A stretch of 64,000 nucleotides of DNA from positions 248,001 to 312,000 of the forward strand of contig NW_020289980.1 of NCBI RefSeq assembly GCF_003144245.1, in the 5' to 3' direction. Both the position numbers and the translations under genes were made by a program. A model generated the notes under the pieces. It worked only from the letters and a program-made list of their open reading frames with translations. It was not told the origin of the DNA and searched no databases. Source of the stretch: Jaminaea rosea (taxonomy: Eukaryota > Basidiomycota > Exobasidiomycetes > Microstromatales). Shown here piece after piece: positions 31,718 through 42,490 of this stretch; position 1 is the first letter of the stretch; every line of letters begins with the position of its first letter.

Positions 31718-33496
31718 ATGCCTCGCAAATCAGAAAAGCTCTACGTATCCCAACAAGAGCTCATCGGCGCTCACGGTAGAGCTGCTGCCGTCTCATCAGC
31801 AGCAAGCCAGTCTCAATACCAGAATTACGTCCCCTTCAGCAGCTGCGCCATTTCCCTCCAACCTTGGTCCACGCCAGTAGCAGACCGCAACGATGGCACA
31901 ATCTACGAGCTGACCAACATCCTTCCCTGGATCCAACGACATGGTCTGAGCCCGGCATCAGGGCAAGAACTCAAGCCTGCGGATCTGGTACCTTTGAAGT
32001 TTGCAAAGAATGAGGCGACAGGTCAATGGCATGACCCGGTGTCTTTCAAGGCATTCAATGACTCCACGCACTTGGTCGCAATCACTACAAGCGGCAACGT
32101 CTTCGCTCACGATACAGTGCATCAGCTGAACGTCAAGGCCAAGTACTGGTCAGACCTGGTCAGCGGGGAGACGTTTGCACGCAAAGACATATTGACGTTG
32201 CAGGACCCGAGTAACATTGCTGCCAATCAGCAAAAGGCGGCCGATCTGCAGAGATTGAAGGACAAGATGCGACGGGACGTGGCGGATAGGGATGAGGTGA
32301 ACATCTCTGCGACGGGGAGCGCGGGCAATCTCTTGAGAAAACTGAAAGAGCAGAAGGAGGCGGGAAAGAGGGAGAAGGAGCAGGCTGGGGACAAGGCGCT
32401 GGCCAAGATGGAGGCTGCGAGGGAGGAGAGCAGAGCTACCAAGAATGCCGAGGCATCGACGTCAGCATCCGCAGCATCATCATCATCATCATCATCCGCG
32501 CCTTCCTCGAGCTCAAAAGCCCAGCTCGGCCGCTCCACAGGCCTCACCGCCGCCTCCCTCACCTCAACGTCCCTGTCAATCCGCACCGCAAACGACCGAG
32601 AGCTCATCAGCGAGGAAGAGACTATGTACAGCGACATCAAGGCGGGGCACAAGAGCAAGAAGGGCGCCCATGCTCCTTACAAGGGGTACGTCCGTCTTGT
32701 GACCAACTTTGGGCCCCTCAATCTGGAGCTACACTGCGATCGGGCGCCCAAGACGTGCTACAACTTCTTGACGCTCTGTCGGAGGGGAAAGTACACAGGG
32801 ACGGTCTTTCATAGGAATATTCCGGGTTTCATGATTCAAGGTGGTGATCCTACGGGGACGGGGACGGGGGGAGAGTCGATGTGGGGGCCGGGCAAGCCAT
32901 TTGGAGACGAGCTCTCAAGTGGGGCAGATGGTCACTCTTCTCGCGGCTGCCTGAGCATGGCCAACCGGGGCCCATCAACGAACACGAGCCAATTTTTCCT
33001 CACCTACGCCCCCAAATCTCACCTCGACAAGAAGCACACCGTCTTCGGCCGATTGGTAGACGAGCCCTCCGCCACGCTCGACTCCCTCGAATCTGTACCT
33101 ACCGACTCGGCTACGGATAAGCCACTGCGGACAGTGACGGTGCTGGATGTGCAGATCTTCAGTGATCCATTCCAGGATTGGTGGGAAAGAAGGAAGAGCA
33201 AGGAGCAGAGGGGCACTGAAGCGGAGGCAGAGAAGAGGGAGGAGAAGAGACGCAAGAGGGAAGGGGATCGGATTACCTGGTTTGGGACGAAGGTCGGCGA
33301 AGAAGGCCAGGAGGAGGGACTGGAGGCTATTCACCAGGCGTCGGGGGGCGTGGGGAAGTATCTGGCTCTGGGAGCTGGCGCGAGAAGCGTAGAAGACGAT
33401 GCAGAACCGGAGAGTATGCGAAAGAAGCGGAAGAAGGCCGCTGCTGGCGATGGAGAAGTGGGGACTCCTTCTTTCGGCGACTTTTCAGATTGGTGA
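31718..33496 (+). CDS. ppil2: U-box cyclophilin PPIL2 (Cyp60)
   Basis: A single exon of 592 residues. The N-terminus PRKSEKLYVSQQELIG and the U-box (FSSCAISLQPWSTPVADRND, NILPWIQRHGLSPASG) match PPIL2, followed by a second U-box-like unit (HDTVHQLNVKAKYWSDLVSG). A charged linker ends in a serine run. The cyclophilin domain (about 325-480) keeps FHRNIPGFMIQGGDPTGTG and STNTSQFF. At the position of the cyclosporin-binding tryptophan it has His (KSHLDKKHTVFG), as in other spliceosomal cyclophilins. PPIL2 is a nuclear ubiquitin ligase and prolyl isomerase found in spliceosomal complexes. The last ~100 residues are basic and include RRKREGDRITWFGTKVG, a conserved family feature. Confidence 0.94.
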   Translation: MPRKSEKLYVSQQELIGAHGRAAAVSSAASQSQYQNYVPFSSCAISLQPWSTPVADRNDGTIYELTNILPWIQRHGLSPASGQELKPADLVPLKFAKNEATGQWHDPVSFKAFNDSTHLVAITTSGNVFAHDTVHQLNVKAKYWSDLVSGETFARKDILTLQDPSNIAANQQKAADLQRLKDKMRRDVADRDEVNISATGSAGNLLRKLKEQKEAGKREKEQAGDKALAKMEAAREESRATKNAEASTSASAASSSSSSSAPSSSSKAQLGRSTGLTAASLTSTSLSIRTANDRELISEEETMYSDIKAGHKSKKGAHAPYKGYVRLVTNFGPLNLELHCDRAPKTCYNFLTLCRRGKYTGTVFHRNIPGFMIQGGDPTGTGTGGESMWGPGKPFGDELSSGADGHSSRGCLSMANRGPSTNTSQFFLTYAPKSHLDKKHTVFGRLVDEPSATLDSLESVPTDSATDKPLRTVTVLDVQIFSDPFQDWWERRKSKEQRGTEAEAEKREEKRRKREGDRITWFGTKVGEEGQEEGLEAIHQASGGVGKYLALGAGARSVEDDAEPESMRKKRKKAAAGDGEVGTPSFGDFSDW

Positions 33497-33498
33497 AA

Positions 33499-33537
33499 TG
33501 TCCGTCGACGATCAGATCACAGTACAGTCGACGGACA
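33499..33537. terminator. 11-bp inverted repeat after the PPIL2 stop
   Basis: TGTCCGTCGAC at 33499-33509 is perfectly repeated in inverse as GTCGACGGACA at 33527-33537, with a 17-nt loop. It begins three bases after the PPIL2 stop codon. It could form an RNA hairpin in the 3' untranslated region or be a protein-binding palindrome; a terminator role is only a guess. Confidence 0.4.
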
Positions 33538-35250
33538 ACCTTCGTATCTGACATGACGCGTCATTCACCGAGAGCAACGCAGAGTGTCGCCCGAGCTATC
33601 AGGCTGAGGCGCATGCGTGAGCGTATGGTAGCAAACCGTAAGAATGCGCCGAGGGGAGCTAGCTGTGACCCCACTTGTAGCGTCGATCACGGTGCGAGCG
33701 CAACTTGCGCTATGGCTCAGTGATCATTGCGCACGGCGTCTCTCGACACGCACTGTGCCGTCTGTCGTGCCTTGACGTCGCTTGAAGTGGGACAGGCGGA
33801 CGGGTGAACTTGTGCCACAAACCTACTACGCCTTGCACCTTTTTTCGTTGACGAACCGGCCCTCTCGCAAGTAGAACGCAGCCTCTACACTTGGATTTTT
33901 CAACACAGATGCCAGGGATTCGGTGTCGCTCATCGTGGTCCGATCGTAGTTCGATGCGGGTTCTCCACTGAACAGGGTCGTATGATCGCTGAGCCCGGAC
34001 CTGGCTCCTCTCAGACCATTGCCCTCCGCCTCGGCAAGCAAATGGAATTGAGGCGGCGTTAGAGTGCGTAAAGTAAGGACCAAGGAGAAAGTAGCGAGCG
34101 TTGAATCCGACTGCCTGGACTCTCGGCAGGCCAAGCAAAGCCAGGTTGGACGAGCTGATCTGACGACACTGCTGTGGATCTCAATGTGATCAGGCTCTTC
34201 AGTCTGTGCTCGCAATCGCGGTCGCATTTGCGGTCCTCCTCGTCATTCTAGCCTGTGTGCATGGCGGGCGCCTTGTATCACACAATCAATGCCTATCCAC
34301 ATTTCAATCCGTTCGGCTTGGATCTGCCGGCCCGGTCGGACACTGAAGGGACATCACCACCACCACATCACCACTTTCGTCGGAGGTGTCGCCCCACTCA
34401 GACGACTCCCTCATCGCCCTTGCAGCGAGCGAGAAGACAGGTCCCCAGCTGCAAAGACAGCCCGTGCCTCTGTCTTCTCACGGGCTCGCCCTCTAGTGGT
34501 CGAGTGAGGTCTGGGTGTGTGTGTGTGTCAAGCTGTTGTCACGAATATGCTCAGAAGTGGAAGACCGCGACGACAGGCGGACAGACGACGCCTTCGGATC
34601 ATCAAGGTTTGGTCAGCCCTGGCGAGGGCGCAAGTCTAGCCCTGGAAGGGGTTCAAATCAGACTTGTGAGTCTTGGAAGACGTGTGTGGGAGAGAAATTA
34701 CGGCAGGCGAGGGAGAGAAGCGAGAACAGGACGGAGGGGGGAACGAAGCAATTAGAGGACCACGCAGCGGACCTCATCTCAAGGTCCGCCCGCACTGGCC
34801 CATGCGACATGCGAAGCAGCCGAATTCAACTCCGCCGAAGCTGCAACAGCCTTCGCAGCACGCAACCGTCGCAGCATCGTCGCAGCTTCCGTATCACTCA
34901 AGGATGTCCGAGGGCCGAGAAAGGGTGGGAGAAAAGGGCCCGCAAGATCGACAGGTCGTCATGCAACGTCTTTTTGTCACCCTTTGGTGGCATCCTTTGT
35001 GATCGACGTTTGTCGTTGCTGCTTCCTCGTCATGGCTCTTCTGTCTCTCTTGTCAATCCCTTCCAGCAGCGCCTTCTCTTCCTCTGCCTCTGCCTCGGCA
35101 CCACCATCTCGCGCTCAACATCTACGCCATTAAAGCGCATCAACTTCATCTTGGCTGTCACATTGGCAGCGCGGCGCATCATCGGCCATCCTCACGCACG
35201 CACGCACCCTCAGGGACGACGCATCTGGACGCAGCAGAGCAGAAGCAGAA

Positions 35251-35446
35251 GCGGCGGCAGCAGCAGCAGCAGCCGTCTTGACGAAAGCAAACACGACGCG
35301 ACTGTGCAGGCGACAGGTCCCTTTGATCCTTCAGCCCACTGTGACTCGTCTCGCCTCGTACTCGTCTGTTCTCGAGCACAAGGCCAGGAAGGAAAGCAAA
35401 GCAACGCATCGCGTCGTTGTCGTCGTCGTCGTCATCGTCGTCGCCG
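35251..35446. repeat. trinucleotide tracts (CAG)n and (CGT)n
   Basis: A GCGGCGGCAGCAGCAGCAG tract lies at about 35251-35274 and a CGT/CAT-repeat tract at about 35412-35446, both in the non-coding region upstream of velB. Confidence 0.7.
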
Positions 35447-37167
35447 CCTTCATCAGGGTCTCGGCCCGAATTATTGACAAGGCAGCGGGCATAGAAGCGC
35501 TCGAGCTTGTGTTGCAGCGCTTTTCCCCTCTTCTTTCTTTCAATCGTCGGCCGGACGCCGTCGCACGACCGACCGAGCGCAACACTTGGTCAGGGCATTG
35601 ACAGGTCGTTGCCTCCATCAGGAGAGAGCGAGAGCGGTGAACGGGCGAACGGCAAGGGCGTCAGCACGAGCAGCTTCTTGACAGACGCGTTCGTTGGCTT
35701 GAAAGCAGTGGGCGAGCGCTGCACAGATCAAAGGCAGGTCAGTACAGAGGCAGACGAAGGAGTTCTTCTCTCTGTCGTCGCCGGAAGAGACGGGGCGGCC
35801 AACATCACCGTCCTGATCGGGCACTGGGCGTCTCTCAGAGGAAGTCGAAGCACCTTCTTCGTCGACCCATCGACCACACGTCAGCATCCCTCCTCCCCTT
35901 AATTTCTCGGCGCGGCGCTTCCTGCGACACTGTCGCTTCGCAACTTTGCAGAGCGGGGTGAGCAAAGAGTAGAAGTACTAGAGGGGCCCTGTCCGACTCG
36001 CCGTCGCCGTCCGTCGCTTGGGAATCCCGAGATCTACACGACGCCGCCGCCCGACAGTGAACTTACCTAGAACTTCCTGTGAGTCCAATCGAGTCGAACC
36101 GTCGAAGCAGACTGCAGGTGAGGCTATCTTGGGCCGCCGAGCTCCACCTCGGCCTGCATCTTCTTGCTCACTGACACGACCTTTCTTCCCCTCTTGACCA
36201 TCTTCCAAACCTTATTTCATTCAGCTGATCGCGCCCTCCGCTTGTCTACGGCATCTCAGCCAGCCCCAGTCCTCGGCCGGGCACTGCTTCCGCTCTGCCG
36301 TAGACGCCAGAGCCTTACATTCTTGTTCAAGGCTTAGCGCCGAGGTCTACACCGTGCCGCCTTCTCTTATCATCTTCTTCATCACCCTGAACCGCTGGCC
36401 TCCCTCGTCATTTGTCACCGTTTACCCACTGTGTCATCCTCGGCACTTGACCAAACTCATTGGTTCCGGGATCGCATTACCTTCCCGCGACGCGGGACCC
36501 CAGCGGAGCATCCCGCTTCACGCCAAGTCTCCCTTGATCGGCCTTGTCGGCTTGGCCTTGGCGACTCCTGTCACCTGCTGAAACATAAGAATATCAGCTG
36601 CGGGGCGAGGGTTAGCAGCAGTCAGTTCCCGCTGGGCAAGAGCGGCAGCACGTGCACCGCAGTACGCGACGGCATTGCTACCTTGTCATTTGTCCCTTTG
36701 GCGGAGCAAGCCAGCGACTTCGTCCCGTCGACTCTCCGTCGCCCAGGTCGTTGTACAACGCACGGAACCGTGATCAGCTACTACGACATTCAAACGCGCC
36801 TCTGCCACCTCTTCATCGTCATCACCGAACTCCTTTGTCGGTGGAAGTCTCGACCACTTTGCTCTCGGGCGGTCGACTTTATCGTCTTCCAATTCACAGC
36901 GCGGTGCGCGGTCCTCAATCGACCGCCTCGCAAGGATCTCTCCCCGGTCCGTGGCTAGCACCTCACCTTCAGGCCCGCAAGCCGGTGAGCGAAAGCAATC
37001 TTCTTCGCCGCCGTAAGCGCCGTATCCTCCCGTGGCCTCCCTCAAGAGTGCCTACAGGTCCGAGGTTGAGCAAGCCGTATCATTCGGATCCATCCCACTG
37101 CTTGATCAGACAGCCTCGACGAGGCTCTCTGTTTCACGCGTGAGTCATCTCACCAGTCAATCCAGCC

Positions 37168-39042
37168 ATGGATATCGGCAGGCACGGCTATCGATCGACG
37201 CCTTCTCCGCCCCCTTCGACGCCTCCGCCATCAAGGTACGCACACCGTCCTGAATCGCCGCGCACCGCTGTAGACGACGGCGGCGACGAAGGACACCGTC
37301 GTCGGCCAAGATCAATGACGTCGCCGAGGCGGACGCACACGCATATTGGGGAGGTCTTTTCACCGGTAAGTTGGACGAGGAAAGCGGGAGGATGATATGA
37401 TGCGGCAATGGATGCTTTGAACGGAGATCAAACTTGAGATTCCGATCGCCTTTACTGACCTAGATCGTCGTGCTCAATCGCCCTCTCTCTTCCCTCCCCT
37501 CCATAACAGTCTACTTCACAGCAGCAAGCTCGAGGCGCCCACGACTACGACGGGACAGGTGATCAGCAACGAGTCCAGCAGCACCCTGCTCAGGTTAGGC
37601 TCATGCAAAACCAGGAGTGGCCCGCCAACGCTCGTCCCAGAGCCGGATCCGGTGGGGAAAGCAGCGCTTCGGGCGCAGCTGGCTCTTCCTCTGCACCTTT
37701 GCCTCCTTCCCATCCCTATCAACAGCAACAGCAGCAGCAGCAACAGCAGCAGCCTCCATTTACGGGAGGTGCCCCTTCCTCGACCGCCTATACCCAGTAC
37801 GGCGCAAGCGGTGGTCTAAGTGGTGGCGGCTACGAGCAATACGCTCACGGCATGACCGTTCCCAGCAGCGAAGGTAGCAACGAGGACGTGCGCGGCGTCA
37901 GCAGCAGCGGCTACTACGGCTCAGCACCGTGGGCTTCTGGCTCGACCGGACCGAACCCTCCTCCTCAATCCCACTACTACTCGCAGGCTCATCAACCGCA
38001 AGGACAACGACAGCGGCGAATCTCACTCAGCGGCTCCTCGCGCGAGCAAGATGGAAAGCGATACCGCCTAGTCGTCGTCCAGTCACCAAGTCGAGCCCGC
38101 ATGTGTGGCTTCGGCGACAAGGATCGTCGTCCACTGAGCCCAACTCTGATCGTCAAACTCATCATCTACGATGTCCAGTCAGGAAGAGAGCTAGCAGCCA
38201 CGGACGTGGACACTTCAGCCTTCTTCTTGGCGTCGGACTTGGTCCATCCTTCTGAGCTTGATGCTGCGCCGAGGAACTTACTTGTCCATCACCATGCGGC
38301 TGCCGTCTCTGCACAACAAGCAGGTCCGTCAGGCTATGGTGGACTGGCAGGTCATGAGCAGCTGCGTAGCCGTTCTTCATCCGACCCGTACGTGAGCTTG
38401 GACTACGGCGTAGCTGGCGGCATGCCGGGTGGTATGGCGGGCATCGGAGGACAATGGCTACCTGGCACTTCTTCCTCATCCTCGGCTTCATCACCACTGG
38501 AAGGCCCTCACGCTCCACCCACTACCGTCATGACGGAGACGTACACGCGCAACTTCGTCGGCGCCTGCGTGGCCTCCGCCAACATCCTCAAGGACGAGTC
38601 CGAACAGCTGGGCATCTTCTTTGTATTGCAAGACCTCTCAGTCCGCACCGAGGGCGTGTACCGCATCAAGTTGACCCTCGCCAACTTGTCCTCCTCCACC
38701 GACGGACAGATCAGGCAGGGAGTGAGCGAAGCCCTCGCCGAGGCGTACACGGATCCTTTCACTGTGTATACGCCTCGCCGCTTCCCAGGAGTAATCGAGC
38801 CTACGGCATTGAGCAAGAAGTTTGCGGCGCAGGGTGTCAAGATACCCGTGAGGGTGGACAGGAAGAAGAGGAGGCGGGGAGCAGCGGGCGAGGAGGAAGG
38901 CGAAGGTGGTAGTGGTGTCGGCGAAGGACCCTCGGGGATGGCGGGAGCGGCCGGTCCATCATCGATGGTTGGAGGGAGCATGCGAGGAGGTGGAACTGGT
39001 GGTGATGACTACGGCGAGGATGACGAGGGTGATTATGAGTGA
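37168..39042 (+). CDS. velB: velvet-domain regulator, VelB type
   Basis: Two exons (37168-37365, 37510-39042) join in phase 0 through GTAAGT and CATAACAG to 576 residues. The ATG has the good context GCCATGG. The N-terminal ~240 residues are Pro/Ser/Gln-rich with a polyglutamine run. The velvet fold begins YRLVVVQSPSRARMCGFGDK, is interrupted by a ~90-residue insert, and resumes with YTRNFVGACVASANIL, QLGIFFVLQDLSVRTEGVYR and FPGVIEPTALSKKFAAQGVK. The interrupted domain and these strands match VelB. VelB binds DNA with the NF-kappaB-like velvet fold, pairs with VeA or VosA, and links light, development and secondary metabolism; in smuts its relatives affect spores and virulence. The C-terminal tail is Gly-rich and acidic. 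Confidence 0.9.
37720..37755 (+). repeat. CAG/CAA repeat encoding polyglutamine
   Basis: A run of CAA and CAG codons in velB gives about twelve glutamines after SHPY. Length variation between strains would be expected. Confidence 0.85.
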
Positions 39043-39358
39043 GTCTGGACGCCGTGAGCGCCGTTCTCCATCGGACCTGCTGCCATCGTCAGGCACCCGT
39101 CCCCGTTGTTTGCCGATGAGCGTCACCAGCCGGCCCGTTGTTGTGGCTGCGGGCCGCCCCGAGTATCCATCCGTCTCCCCTTCCCCCTCTCCCTCATCTC
39201 GTATCTCGACTCCAAGCCCACATGCTCCCGTCTTTCCCTCTACTCTAGCACTCATCCCCGTACTCATCTCATCTCACTTCACATCGTAATCATCGCCACG
39301 ACCAGAATCGAAAGACATCCTCTATTTCAACTCTACACCTCTCGACCATGCTGTGCGG
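39043..39358. other. intergenic, convergent
   Basis: 316 bp between the stops of velB and noc3. C/T-rich on the plus strand; no further feature seen. Confidence 0.6.
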
Positions 39359-42273
39359 TCACACCTTCCTCCAACACAAAATCCCCCGAGCAGCCTCAGC
39401 CACATCCTCGTTGACATTCTGTGCCAGCAGGCCCAACTCCCACGCCACGACCTCCCCTGCCTTCAACGGTCGCGCAGCCTCTACATCATCTTTTCGTACG
39501 TCGAACGCCCCATTCTTCGCCCTGTCCTCCGTATCAAGCAATGCCTCCAGCTTGACGTCCCGACCCATCACCGAACGAGCCACTCCGAGGAGACGCAGAG
39601 AAGTCTGAGCCGGAGTCTGGAGAGCAGCAATGAGGAGCCGCTTGATGAATGCGGCGCTGCGTTCTGAAGGCAGTGTGGAGGGGCGTGGCCGGAGCAGAGC
39701 CAGGTCCAAGGAGCGGAGCAGAAGGTCGGCCGTGCTGCGAAGGAGGTGGGTTGATGACTGGAAAGCAGCACCGCCACGACGTCCGCCGCCATTCTGCTGC
39801 TGCTGTTGTGGAGGTGCGACTTGCGCTACTGGGTCCTGCGGCACCTCCTCGATGCCGGGGAGCGTGCACACAGGCAGGACGAGTGCATACAGGTGGTTGA
39901 CCAGGTCCGAAAGGTCGATAATGAGGGCTTCACCTTGTCCTGACAGGAGCTCGAATGCCGTCACGAGGCAGAGCAGGGCTCGACGTAGGTGCGACTCGCG
40001 ACGGAGCTCGACGTCCGCTGCTGCGCCTGCCTCTTCTTCCTCCTCATCCTCTTCGCTCTCGTCTCCTACATCTTGCTGCCCATCAGCAGCTTTCCTCGCT
40101 TTCTCAATATGCGCTCTAAGCACGGCGAGCAGATCCCTGAAGAACTCCACGTTGACGCGATGCGCGAATCGCGACAGTCCCTCCAATGCCGCCCCGAGCA
40201 GCGGGCTGGGTGCAGCAGGAGCCTTGAGGATGGAGAAGTAGAGGACGAACAGCAACTTGAGCGTCTCCGTGTGGTTGCGCTCCCTCTCCTCAACATCAAC
40301 CTCAGCCTGAGCCTCCTTCATCTCCTTCTCCACCTCCTTCACCTCGCGAAGTTGCTTGACGGCCTTCTTGCTCAGATGCTGCCCCTGGCCCTTGCGAATC
40401 TCACGAGGCTTGGCTTTACCCTTGCCCTGTTGAAAGCGACGCTGCTTATCCCCATCGCCGTTCTTCTTATCGTCCCCATCGCTCGCACGAACCGTGTCCG
40501 CTCGCTTGCGGCCAAGCTCGTCCTTGAGCCGCAGATGCAGTAGCAGGTTCAACACCTTCGCGTTGACCTGGTAACTGCGCTCCTTGATCATGCGATTGAG
40601 CAGCCTGACCACCTCCAAGCTTACCTCCCCATTCAAATCCCGTTTCAACACCTCCGTCAAGGCCTCAGCGCACTGCTGTGAGTCGTCGGACCAGCCCTTG
40701 CGGGAGAGCTGCGATACAAGTGAGGAGATGAGGTTGGTGCGGAAGTTGAAGTGCGTTGCGCGAGTGAGGAGGAGACACATGCTTCGCAGGGCAACGGAGG
40801 AGACCGTGGGTGACTTGGAGCGGACGACGGATTCGCAAGCTTGTAAGTGAATCTTGTAGACCTCGACGAGGCCTTGCTCCCATTCGCGGCGGCGAGCCGT
40901 CTCTTGGTTGACCTTCTCTGCTGCTTCCTTGTCGCTCAGAGCACGAATGCGGTATCCAGGGAGAATGTCGACAAAGACTGCCGTGAGTGAGAGAATGGCT
41001 GCGGATCGAATCGCAGGATCAACCTCAACCTTGGTTGGCAGGCCCTGCTCCTTGGCCATCGAGTCGTGCTCGGGCCTCTGGATATGGTCCTGCGCAAAGA
41101 CGCTGAGACGCCGTAGCAGGCCAAGGGAGACTTCAGGATCGCCGATGATATCCGTTGAGAGGCGAGCAATCTGCTCGCGTGCGGCAGCGATGCGGGCTGA
41201 TTTAGGACGGGAGAGCATGATGGTGTAGGGGGCTTGAAGGCCGAAGCGTGCGCCTGAGGTGATCGTCGAGGCCGGTTGGGCACGACGTTGGGCTGCTGCT
41301 TCTTTCTCTCCCTCGTCTTCCTCTTCTGATGAGGAGCTGGCTTCGGCCATGCGCACCTCACGAAGAACCCTGTTCTCCTCTTTCCTTGCCTTCTTGGCGG
41401 CAGCTGATGCAGCGGCTCCTTCGTGATCATCCTCATCTGACCCAACCTCATCCTGCCACCTGCCCTCGTTGCCTCTCACAGGCAGTCTCCTCTTTTTGGC
41501 GTCTTTGACCTCGTTTGCCTCCTCCGCTCGTTCTCTCCTCTTTCGAGCCCTAAGCACCTCAGCGTGGCGACGCTCCGCCTTGTCTCCTCGGTCCTCGTCA
41601 TCGCTGCTGGACTCCTCGTCTGAGAATGACTGAGCCGAGTCGAAGTCTTCATCTGATGCGTGGATCCCTGCGAGGGCATCATCGCTATCGTCGTCACCCA
41701 TGTCGCTGCTCTCGCTGGCTCCCTCCATATCTGTACTCTCCGCATCGCTGTCCTCGTCGAGGCGGGCCCTGCTTGACGAGGGACCGCTGCGATCTTCGCC
41801 TGCTTCTTGGCGTTGAGCTTTTCGCTCGGCCTTGCTCAATCTGGCCTCTTCTGCGCGTGATCTGAGAAGAGCAAGTCGGGGCAGGGGAGGTCAGTCTTGA
41901 TCCCGCGACTGGCCGTACTCTGGCCTTCTCACCTGCTGATGGCCTTCTTGTCGAGGTTGAGGAGAAAGTCGACGCCCTTGGCATCGGTAGCCCGTGCCTT
42001 ACCGTTGCTCTTTTTGGTCGCAGGGGCCTTGACTTCTTCCTCACTCCCATCGCCGCCCTCATCGTCATCGTCTGATCCAGCCAGCATCTCTTCTGCTTCC
42101 ATGGCTCGAAGTGCTTCCTCTTCTTCATCATCGTCTTCAAGTCCAGCTGCATCTTGGATGATTGCCGTTGGTCCTCTGGCCTTCTTCTTCTGCTGCTGAC
42201 CAGCGGTTGCTGCCTTGGCTTTAGCCGCTTGTGATGGTCCCGTCTTTTTCAGTCTTTTGAGCTTTGCGCCCAT
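39359..42273 (-). CDS. noc3: nucleolar complex protein Noc3
   Basis: Exon 1 (41933-42273) and exon 2 (39359-41861) join in phase to 947 residues. It begins MGAKLKRLKK, with a basic and then strongly acidic N-terminal third typical of Noc proteins. The conserved core has LLRRLSVFAQDHIQ, SAAILSLTAVFVDILPGYRI, a following block on EKVNQETARRREWEQGLVEVY, and the CBF/Mak21-like C-terminal region with HTETLKLLFVLYFSILK and LLGAALEGLSRFAHRVNVEFF. Noc3 partners Noc2 in moving pre-60S particles from nucleolus to nucleoplasm and in yeast also takes part in replication licensing. The linker contains a KEVEKEMKEAQAEVDVEE coiled stretch. Head-to-head with prp2 (217 bp). Confidence 0.92.
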
Positions 42274-42490
42274 GATTGCAGATGATCAACGAGGGCAGAT
42301 GGAGTGGTGACGAAGAAGTCAAGGTCCCAGGCGGACTGGAGAGCCTCGAGACCAAATTTCCTCGACGACGGACTGGCGGCTCTCCGACGTGCCGAGGCTC
42401 AGTCGACGTCGAGGTTCACCACTGACTCCATCTTGTCCGTGCATATATCCCACTCGTCATCAAGCTCATCTCGCTGAGCTGGAGACCACC

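Larger units (their letters stand above)
33497..37167. promoter_or_regulatory. long gene-poor region upstream of velB
   Basis: About 3.7 kb between PPIL2 and the velvet gene, both on the plus strand. Frames of up to 320 codons occur but are Arg/Ser-rich, repeat-laden and resemble no protein, as expected for chance frames in GC-rich DNA. The region contains an 11-bp inverted repeat at its left end, (CAG)n and (CGT)n tracts near 35251-35446, and many pyrimidine-rich stretches. It is probably promoter and leader sequence for velB, perhaps with a non-coding RNA; nothing in the sequence decides this. Confidence 0.5.

Noticed and set aside
33826-34227. 133-codon minus-strand frame with an ATG and a plausible C-terminus (MSDTESLASVLKNP)
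   Set aside because: No family resemblance, no splice or context support; kept only as a weak possibility and not annotated.
34515-35477. 320-codon open frame on the plus strand
   Set aside because: Composition is Arg/Ser-rich, it spans CAG and CGT repeats, has no domain-like pattern, and lies in a region where several frames are open by chance.
36085-36140. Possible tRNA B-box on the minus strand (GGTTCGACTCG)
   Set aside because: The flanking bases cannot form a T-stem and no cloverleaf could be drawn.
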